Assembly (NCBI GenBank): GCA_910588325.1
Contig: CAJUPP010000033.1
Span: forward strand, 1 to 38,119
Length of the DNA stretch: 38,119 bases
DNA from: an uncultured Hungatella sp.
GTDB lineage: Bacteria; Bacillota; Clostridia; Lachnospirales; Lachnospiraceae
Direction: 5' to 3'
The notes under the pieces are model-generated. The model had not been told where the DNA came from, did not search any database, and saw only the letters and a list, made by a program, of their open reading frames with translations. Shown in pieces: positions 32,888 to 38,119 of the stretch. Position 1 is the stretch's first letter, and the number at the start of each line of letters is the position of its first letter. Both the position numbers and the translations under genes were made by a program.

Positions 32888-33976
32888 TTATGCGTTTTTC
32901 CTGTACTGCTCCATAGCTTCACTTAAATTTGCAGCCGTTCCCCTTTGCATGATATCCGCCAAAGCATCCAGCTTTTCCGGCTGCAGAAATTCCCGGGACA
33001 GATAGGAACCATAACAGTCCGTAATATAGAGGGTTCTTGTCTTAATGGCCTCCCGCAGTTTTTGCAGCTTCTTCTCCTGTTCATCACACTGATTGCGCAT
33101 ATTGGTAATTTTATCTTTTCTGGCTTCCGTAATCTCATCGGCAATAATATTCTTTGTCACTGTCTCAAAAGCATTCAGAGCATCTTTTTTCTTTGCGGCC
33201 GTCTCCGACAGATTCTGCTCTATCTGAGCAATCTCATCATCAAATTTCTGCAAATCATAAATCGCCTCATTCTTATCCCGTTTGATGGAACGGGTAATTC
33301 TGCGGATTCTTTTCGTATTGTCATGAATCTGATTCCGCAGATTTCTTCCTTCCCGCAAAGCTGTCCCATAATGTTCTCTGGTACGGTTCCCTATAAACAC
33401 GTATGCCCCGCCAAAGACTAAAATACACACAAAATAAATCCCCACTAAAAACAGCACGGTCCGCTGGGGCAGAAGCAGATAGATTCCATAGGGAATCAGC
33501 AGAAAACAAAGCACGACCACCAGCAGCAATTTTAAAAACTCTTTTATTTGCTTAGGAAAATAAAGCGCATAATATAAATTTGTATTGCAGTATCCTGGAA
33601 CGTGGTTTTGCTGAAACAGAGTCTTGATTTGCAGACGGATTCTTCGATTATCGTCTCTCAAGTCCGAAGTTTCCTCTACAATCCGCTCCTTCACCCCCTG
33701 GCTTTTCGCCTTCTCCCGTTTACTTCTGGCCTTTTTTAATTGTTCCTGGCCTTTACTTAACTCCTTATCATAGCTGGAGGTAATCTCACCCAGACGCTTC
33801 TTCGTAGTCTGATTGATCTTATCCTCTTGCGCCTTTTTCTCCATGTCTAATGTCTTCTGGTTTTGTCTTAACTGTTTTGCCAAATTCTCTTCCTGATGTT
33901 CTAACTCTGTCAACTCCATCACTGCCGATTTTGCTTCCCGCAAAAATGTTCCGTAGTCTGTGATGACATTCATCAT
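32888..33976 (-). CDS. coiled-coil membrane protein of unknown function
   Basis: I do not recognise a family. The 362-aa protein has an N-terminal coiled coil rich in Lys, Glu and Gln (about residues 18-110), two adjacent membrane segments (about 148-200, ending in VFGGAYVFIGN), and a second coiled coil (about 205-315). This gives a hairpin with both coils on the cytoplasmic side. GGAGG precedes a double ATG. It has a strong promoter (34106-34134), and yyaC follows, so a role in sporulation or envelope structure is possible but unproven. Confidence 0.8.
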   Translation of the reverse strand: MMNVITDYGTFLREAKSAVMELTELEHQEENLAKQLRQNQKTLDMEKKAQEDKINQTTKKRLGEITSSYDKELSKGQEQLKKARSKREKAKSQGVKERIVEETSDLRDDNRRIRLQIKTLFQQNHVPGYCNTNLYYALYFPKQIKEFLKLLLVVVLCFLLIPYGIYLLLPQRTVLFLVGIYFVCILVFGGAYVFIGNRTREHYGTALREGRNLRNQIHDNTKRIRRITRSIKRDKNEAIYDLQKFDDEIAQIEQNLSETAAKKKDALNAFETVTKNIIADEITEARKDKITNMRNQCDEQEKKLQKLREAIKTRTLYITDCYGSYLSREFLQPEKLDALADIMQRGTAANLSEAMEQYRKNA

Positions 33977-34105
33977 CTGTCCTCCTTAGCCCTGTAAATC
34001 TGATGACCTGTATCAAGTCTGCCTACTCATCGGCTCCCCCCGCTTTGATGCATATCAACATAGCCTTACCATGGCCGCTGTCTGGAACTAATTGTATAAT
34101 AATAT

Positions 34106-34134
34106 ATTATACCTCTTAATATTTTTCTTTACAA
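34106..34134 (-). promoter_or_regulatory. promoter of the coiled-coil membrane protein gene
   Basis: On the minus strand, TTGTAA (34134-34129), a 17-bp spacer and TATAAT (34111-34106). The -10 lies in an 8-bp inverted repeat, GTATAATA/TATTATAC. Confidence 0.8.
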
Positions 34135-34152
34135 GAAAGCCCGGTAGTTTTT

Positions 34153-34181
34153 TTGACAATTCTTGCAAAATTTGCTAAACT
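34153..34181 (+). promoter_or_regulatory. promoter of the small gene at 34231
   Basis: Perfect TTGACA (34153-34158), a 17-bp spacer and TAAACT (34176-34181). It is back to back with the promoter at 34106-34134. Confidence 0.82.
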
Positions 34182-34230
34182 GATATGGCTGGATGCCAGG
34201 AATCTATATTCTATGTTAGGAGGATATCTT

Positions 34231-34497
34231 ATGTTCCGCATGTGGGGAAAGATAATAAAAGATAATCATCTTCTGAAAGACACTACCATTTCAATCAGCG
34301 ATTACAGCCTGTCCAGAACTCAAATGGTCTTTCAGGCCCTGGATGACATCTGCTATAAATTCGATTTGGGAAAGCCTATCTGGCTGGATGCCAATATCCA
34401 TGAATTCCAACTTCATGCCAAAACCCGTTTTAAACAGGATCATTTTATTGAACACATAGATTTTGATTTTTTAGAAATTCAGATTATAGAAGAATGA
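34231..34497 (+). CDS. small conserved-looking protein of unknown function
   Basis: The 88-aa protein (MFRMWGKIIKDNHLL start) is acidic and soluble, with alternating hydrophobic residues but no signal peptide or membrane segment. I do not recognise it. The ATG at 34231 has an ideal AGGAGG 7-8 nt upstream, a clear promoter and its own terminator, so it is a real gene although it stands alone on the plus strand among minus-strand genes. A 13-bp sequence, TGGCTGGATGCCA, occurs both in its leader (34186-34198) and inside the gene (34381-34393). Confidence 0.82.
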   Translation: MFRMWGKIIKDNHLLKDTTISISDYSLSRTQMVFQALDDICYKFDLGKPIWLDANIHEFQLHAKTRFKQDHFIEHIDFDFLEIQIIEE

Positions 34498-34513
34498 TGA
34501 TTAGACAGATACG

Positions 34514-34570
34514 AAAAGGGACGGCTGCAAAAGAGATGATTTCCACATCGTTTTACAGCAGCCCCTTTTT
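34514..34570. terminator. bidirectional terminator between the small gene and pgi
   Basis: AAAAGGG and GGCTG pair with CAGC and CCCCTTTTT, with small internal mismatches, around an 18-nt core loop. T-runs occur on both strands. Confidence 0.87.
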
Positions 34571-34589
34571 ATATGATTTCCGTGAAGCC

Positions 34590-35939
34590 TTACAGTCTCT
34601 TTATCAGCTCTTCTCTTTCCTTCTCATATCCTGGTTTTCCAAGGAGAGCAAACATATTCTTCTTGTAACTTTCCACACCTGGCTGATTGAATGGATTTAC
34701 ACCCAACAGATATCCGCTGATACCGCAGGCAAACTCAAAGAAATAGAACAGCTGTCCTAAGTAATACGCATTCTGCTCCGGAACATTCACCTTCAGGTTA
34801 GGAACCTGTCCATCCGTATGGGCCAGCATGGTACCGTTCATGGCACTCTTATTGACAAAATCAACATTCTTTCCCGCCAGATAATTCATGCCGTCCGTAT
34901 CAACCTCTTCCTCTTTCAGGACCACCTCTGACTGAGATTCCTCTACATTAATAACGGTTTCAAACATAATTCTTGCGCCGTCCTGAATAAACTGTCCCAT
35001 AGAGTGCAGATCCGTAGTCAAATCTACCGCCGCCGGGAAGATACCCTTCTGGTCTTTTCCTTCGCTCTCTCCATACAGCTGCTTCCACCACTCTGATACA
35101 TAATGAAGGCTTGGCTCATAATTTGCCACAATCTCCACATTCTTACCTTTTCTCAGCAGAATATTGCGGATAGCCGCATAAAGCAATGCTGGGTTCTCCT
35201 CATACGGAGTCTCCAAGGCTTTTGTTCTTCCATAAGCGGCACCTTCCATCAACTTGTCAATATCTGCCCCACTGACTGCAATTGGAAGCAGGCCTACGGC
35301 AGTCAATACGGAGAAACGTCCTCCTACATCGTCCGGAACCACGAAGCTCTCATAACCTTCTTGATTTGCCAGGTTTTTCAAAGCTCCTCTCGCCTTATCT
35401 GTCGTAGCATAGATTCTCTTGTTGGCCTCTTCCCTGCCATACTTCTCAATCAGCATCTCCTTAAATACCCGGAATGCAATCGCCGGCTCCGTAGTCGTTC
35501 CGGACTTGGAAATAATATTGATAGAGAAATCTTTTCCCTTCAGCACATCCTGAAGATCCTTAATATACTTGCTGCTGATGCTGTTACCGACAAAATAAAT
35601 CTCAGGAGTCTTCCTGTCTGCCTTATCCAACACATTATAAAAGCTGTGAGTTAGAAATTCAATCGCCGCCCTTGCTCCCAGATAAGAACCACCGATGCCG
35701 ACTACTAATAACACATCTGAATCGCTCTGAATCTTAGCAGCTGCCTTTTTAATTCTTGCAAATTCATCCTTATCATAATCTACCGGAAGGTCAATCCAGC
35801 CTAAAAAGTCATTGCCAGCGCCGCTTTTGGAGATCAATACTTCCTTGGCTCCCATAACGGCGGCCTTCATGTTTTGAAGCTCTTCTGAAGAAATAAAACC
35901 ACATGCCTTAGAATAATCAAAAGTTACTTCTTTTCCCAT
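34590..35939 (-). CDS. pgi: glucose-6-phosphate isomerase
   Basis: This cytoplasmic enzyme interconverts glucose 6-phosphate and fructose 6-phosphate in glycolysis. The 449-aa length is that of the short Firmicute form. Visible are VVGIGGSYLGARAAIEFL, the phosphate-binding ISKSGTTTEPAIAFR, DDVGGRFSVLTAVGLLP (family signature), and the C-terminal NPFNQPGVESYKKNMF with catalytic Lys. GGAG precedes the ATG. Two TATAAT boxes upstream (35979-35984 and 35996-36001, minus strand), one with an extended TG, probably give its promoter. Confidence 0.97.
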   Translation of the reverse strand: MGKEVTFDYSKACGFISSEELQNMKAAVMGAKEVLISKSGAGNDFLGWIDLPVDYDKDEFARIKKAAAKIQSDSDVLLVVGIGGSYLGARAAIEFLTHSFYNVLDKADRKTPEIYFVGNSISSKYIKDLQDVLKGKDFSINIISKSGTTTEPAIAFRVFKEMLIEKYGREEANKRIYATTDKARGALKNLANQEGYESFVVPDDVGGRFSVLTAVGLLPIAVSGADIDKLMEGAAYGRTKALETPYEENPALLYAAIRNILLRKGKNVEIVANYEPSLHYVSEWWKQLYGESEGKDQKGIFPAAVDLTTDLHSMGQFIQDGARIMFETVINVEESQSEVVLKEEEVDTDGMNYLAGKNVDFVNKSAMNGTMLAHTDGQVPNLKVNVPEQNAYYLGQLFYFFEFACGISGYLLGVNPFNQPGVESYKKNMFALLGKPGYEKEREELIKRL

Positions 35940-35978
35940 ACCTGCTTCTCCTTCTTCTCTGTAATTTTAGAAAATTAT

Positions 35979-36001
35979 ATCACGCTTATCCAAATTATAC
36001 C
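35979..36001 (-). promoter_or_regulatory. putative pgi promoter -10 elements
   Basis: Two TATAAT boxes lie on the minus strand, the distal one as extended TGGTATAAT. No -35 at 17 bp was clear for either. Confidence 0.5.
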
Positions 36002-36046
36002 ACATACAAGCAGGAAATGCGATATAAATTTTCTATCAATTCGCTA

Positions 36047-37066
36047 TCAAACCAGGTATTGCTGCAGGATTTCATCGACCAGTTCCAGTTCATCGGAAGA
36101 CAGCTCCTTAATCCAGTCTCCATCCCCCGAATTTTTCTCCCGGCTGGCTGCAATCTGTTCCAAACTGCGTTTTAAATAGTCCATCTGGGAATCTTGGTCT
36201 TCCTTCTGATTCCTTTTCGCCCCACGGCCGGTTTTTTTAGAAGAACGTTCTGCGGGGTCTTCTCTCTCCTCCATATTCTCTGCCGTCACAGTCCTAAGGT
36301 TATCCGATTTGGAACGCTCTGCTTTGACTCTCTCCGCCCTGGAACGGTCTCTCGGAGAAATGGTGCGGATTCCCTCTGGGGCAGGCTTGTCCGGTTCTTC
36401 CTTATCAGTAATCGTCAAATCCCGGATATTCAGTTCGCGGATACCGCCATTTCGGTTACCTTCGCGCCCTCCACTCTCCCGGACTCCATTTTCCCGGTTT
36501 CCTCCCCGGCTGCTTTCCCTCACGCTTCCCTCCAGAACAGATGCTGTTTCCCTGGACAGACGCTGAAACAAGGAATTCTCCATATAATCCTGGAGGGCAT
36601 TGAGAAGCTGAATTTTTCTCTCCGAAAGATTTACTCCGCAATCTACAAACAAAGTAAAAAGCCCTGCCAGAATCCCTACGGTCCCATACAAAACTATGTA
36701 ATAATTATCGCAGCGGTACCAGTAAGATAGAAATGCGGCAACACCGCCTGCCAGAAAGCACAAAACCGTAAATTGATTGGATAAATTTCCCCAACCATTT
36801 AAGGTAAGACCAGAAAAACGGTAATTCATCAACTGCTTTTCCAGGTATGCCTCCGTATTCTGGATCCCCTGATTGAGACGGTAAGCATTTTCTGCCTTCT
36901 GCTTTAACTCCCGAAGGTATCTGTTTTTCGTTAGTGTCATATTATCCGTTTCCCGGATTAATCTTTTGTAGAGGTTACGTGCCATCATTCTGCTTAATAG
37001 GCCAAGAACGCAGACCGCAGCCAGCACATATAATGCTTTTCCTGTTTCCAACATTTCCAACATCAT
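36047..37066 (-). CDS. hypothetical membrane protein with charged low-complexity tail
   Basis: I do not recognise a family. The 339-aa protein has an N-terminal membrane segment (about residues 10-27), a short coiled region, two more membrane segments (about 98-116 and 122-142), then a cytoplasmic tail of about 170 residues. The tail is rich in Arg, Glu, Gly, Asn and Ser, with RES/NRE-type repeats around 175-215, and ends in an ordered acidic helix, ELSSDELELVDEILQQYLV. The tail composition suggests a disordered scaffold. AGGGGAG precedes the ATG. Confidence 0.75.
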   Translation of the reverse strand: MMLEMLETGKALYVLAAVCVLGLLSRMMARNLYKRLIRETDNMTLTKNRYLRELKQKAENAYRLNQGIQNTEAYLEKQLMNYRFSGLTLNGWGNLSNQFTVLCFLAGGVAAFLSYWYRCDNYYIVLYGTVGILAGLFTLFVDCGVNLSERKIQLLNALQDYMENSLFQRLSRETASVLEGSVRESSRGGNRENGVRESGGREGNRNGGIRELNIRDLTITDKEEPDKPAPEGIRTISPRDRSRAERVKAERSKSDNLRTVTAENMEEREDPAERSSKKTGRGAKRNQKEDQDSQMDYLKRSLEQIAASREKNSGDGDWIKELSSDELELVDEILQQYLV

Positions 37067-37110
37067 AAAAAGCTCCCCTTTCTTCTCCAGATAATTTCCA
37101 GATGACCTTT

Positions 37111-37139
37111 ATTATAGCCTTGGAAATTCATTTTGGGAA
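37111..37139 (-). promoter_or_regulatory. promoter of the hypothetical membrane protein gene
   Basis: On the minus strand, TTCCCA (37139-37134), a 17-bp spacer and perfect TATAAT (37116-37111), about 45 bp upstream of the ATG. Confidence 0.65.
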
Positions 37140-37239
37140 GATGAGAGAGCCTAAAATCGTTCGTCAAATTCTCCTATAAATCGATTCTCATATTACAGTT
37201 TTACCTTAATATGCCATTCGGTATCGACTTGTAACATTT

Positions 37240-37932
37240 CTACAATTGTTCCACCATAGCCGTAACCAGCTTTACACTATGTTCAATCGCTTTCGCCTCA
37301 AATTCCGCATAGTCCATACCCGCGCTGTCATCCGCCTTGTCAGAAATAGCTCTGATAACCACAAACGGAATCTGATTGAGATAGGCCGTCTGAGCAATGG
37401 CCGCTCCCTCCATCTCGGTACAGAAGCCCTCAAAAGTATTCAGAAGCCAGTTCTTTTTTTCTTTATCAGATATAAACTGGTCCCCACTGACTACTCTGCC
37501 TACATGGACACCAATCTCCGGAATTACCTGACTGCAACATTGCTTGGCCACCTGAATCATCCTGGGGTCACCCTCAAATACGGACACTTCCATCTGCGGA
37601 ATCTGTCCAACCTGATACCCGAATCCCGTCGCATCCATATCATGCTGAACCGTATCTTTAGACAAAACGATGTCTCCGATATTAATCTGATTTCTCAAAG
37701 AACCTGCAATCCCTGTATTGATGATTCCATCCACATGATACCTGTCCACTAAAATCTGACTGCAGATTGCCGCATTTACCTTTCCGATTCCGGATCGGAC
37801 GATCACAACATCCTTTCCTCTTAGCTTTCCTGCATAAAAGTCCATCTTTGCTACAGTATGGATTTCTACGCTCTCCATCTGGTCTTTTAAACTTGCCACT
37901 TCTTCCGCCATAGCTCCTATAATTCCTAACAT
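37240..37932 (-). CDS. mtnN: 5'-methylthioadenosine/S-adenosylhomocysteine nucleosidase
   Basis: MtnN (Pfs) hydrolyses the glycosidic bond of MTA and SAH, recycling methylation products and feeding AI-2 synthesis. The 230-aa length is typical. Visible are MLGIIGAMAEEVASL with catalytic Glu, VIVRSGIGKVNAA, GIAGSL, SGDQFI, EMEGAAIAQ with the ribose-binding Glu, and AISDKADD with catalytic Asp. AAGGAG precedes the ATG. It lies downstream of a tRNA-Cys and its terminator. No luxS is visible in the window. Confidence 0.96.
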   Translation of the reverse strand: MLGIIGAMAEEVASLKDQMESVEIHTVAKMDFYAGKLRGKDVVIVRSGIGKVNAAICSQILVDRYHVDGIINTGIAGSLRNQINIGDIVLSKDTVQHDMDATGFGYQVGQIPQMEVSVFEGDPRMIQVAKQCCSQVIPEIGVHVGRVVSGDQFISDKEKKNWLLNTFEGFCTEMEGAAIAQTAYLNQIPFVVIRAISDKADDSAGMDYAEFEAKAIEHSVKLVTAMVEQL

Positions 37933-38030
37933 AACAATCTCCTTTATTTTAACATCTCATTAATAAACCGCCTGCTCTATCCTTCATCCGGAAGTAACTC
38001 CAACCAATATTGAATACAAGATTCTTTAAG

Positions 38031-38060
38031 AAAAAAAGAACCACATCTCTGTGATTCTTT
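38031..38060 (-). terminator. terminator after tRNA-Cys
   Basis: On the minus strand, AAGAATCAC pairs with GTGGTTCTT (one G-U) around a 4-6 nt loop, followed by seven T. It lies 5 bp after the tRNA 3' end. Confidence 0.88.
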
Positions 38061-38064
38061 CGAA

Positions 38065-38119
38065 AGGCGACAACCAGATTTGAACTGGTGATCAGGGTGT
38101 TGCAGACCCACGCCTTACC
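38065..38119 (-). tRNA. tRNA-Cys (GCA), 3' part only; 5' end beyond window
   Basis: On the minus strand the visible part holds an anticodon loop CTGCAAC (anticodon GCA) closed by GGGT/ACCC. The T-arm ACCAG-TTCAAAT-CTGGT and acceptor strand TGTCGCC follow, with discriminator U, the known Cys identity base. CCA is not encoded. The D-arm and acceptor 5' strand lie outside the window. Confidence 0.88.

Noticed and set aside
34153..34230. N-terminal extension of the 34231 gene by 26 codons
   Set aside because: The extension would start within the -35 box of the promoter; the ATG at 34231 has an ideal ribosome site.

Overview
The window reads as chromosomal DNA of a spore-forming Gram-positive anaerobe of the Lachnospiraceae type (Clostridium cluster XIVa). 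This rests on the spore protease YyaC, an EFR1-type flavodoxin/ferredoxin, a DUF5711 protein, an inorganic pyrophosphatase with CBS domains, strong AGGAGG ribosome sites and sigma-A promoters. The assignment is inferred from gene content, not from a marker gene. Most genes lie on the minus strand.

Region by region. 1-2 kb: an RlmD-type rRNA methyltransferase (minus) runs off the left edge with an in-frame, mobile-element-like tail; a structured RNA (+) follows, then a bidirectional terminator. 2-4.3 kb: yhaM and an HtrA-like protein that has lost its catalytic triad. 4.5-9.1 kb (+): mutS2 and a two-component system. 9.2-15.4 kb (minus): ridA, prs, a primosomal pair (DnaI-like ATPase and DnaD-domain protein), a spacer with four perfect DnaA boxes, murC, and queT behind a preQ1-I-like riboswitch. 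The queT leader is about 385 nt and filled with hairpin repeats.

15.8-22.9 kb is the most distinctive block. A three-gene operon (MalY/PatB C-S lyase, gamma-glutamyl hydrolase, EFR1 flavodoxin/ferredoxin) is transcribed away from an M19 dipeptidase. Both promoters are covered by GTTGA-N5-TCAAC palindromes, and a MarR-family gene lies just beyond the dipeptidase, behind a YtcJ-type amidohydrolase and a fructokinase. Together the enzymes could dismantle gamma-glutamyl-Cys-Gly (glutathione-type) S-conjugates under MarR control; this pathway is inference.

23-27.7 kb (minus): shikimate kinase-like protein, flavin reductase, orphan HicB-like protein, pyrophosphatase, and a degenerate GGDEF/EAL protein. 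27.7-28.5 kb: gene-free, with 112-bp tandem repeats rich in palindromes. 28.5-38.1 kb: ROK glucokinase, DUF5711 protein, a LysM protein with an MPN-like head, yyaC, a coiled-coil membrane protein, a small divergent gene, pgi, a hypothetical membrane protein, mtnN, and the 3' end of a tRNA-Cys at the right edge. No insertion sequence, prophage or CRISPR array was seen.
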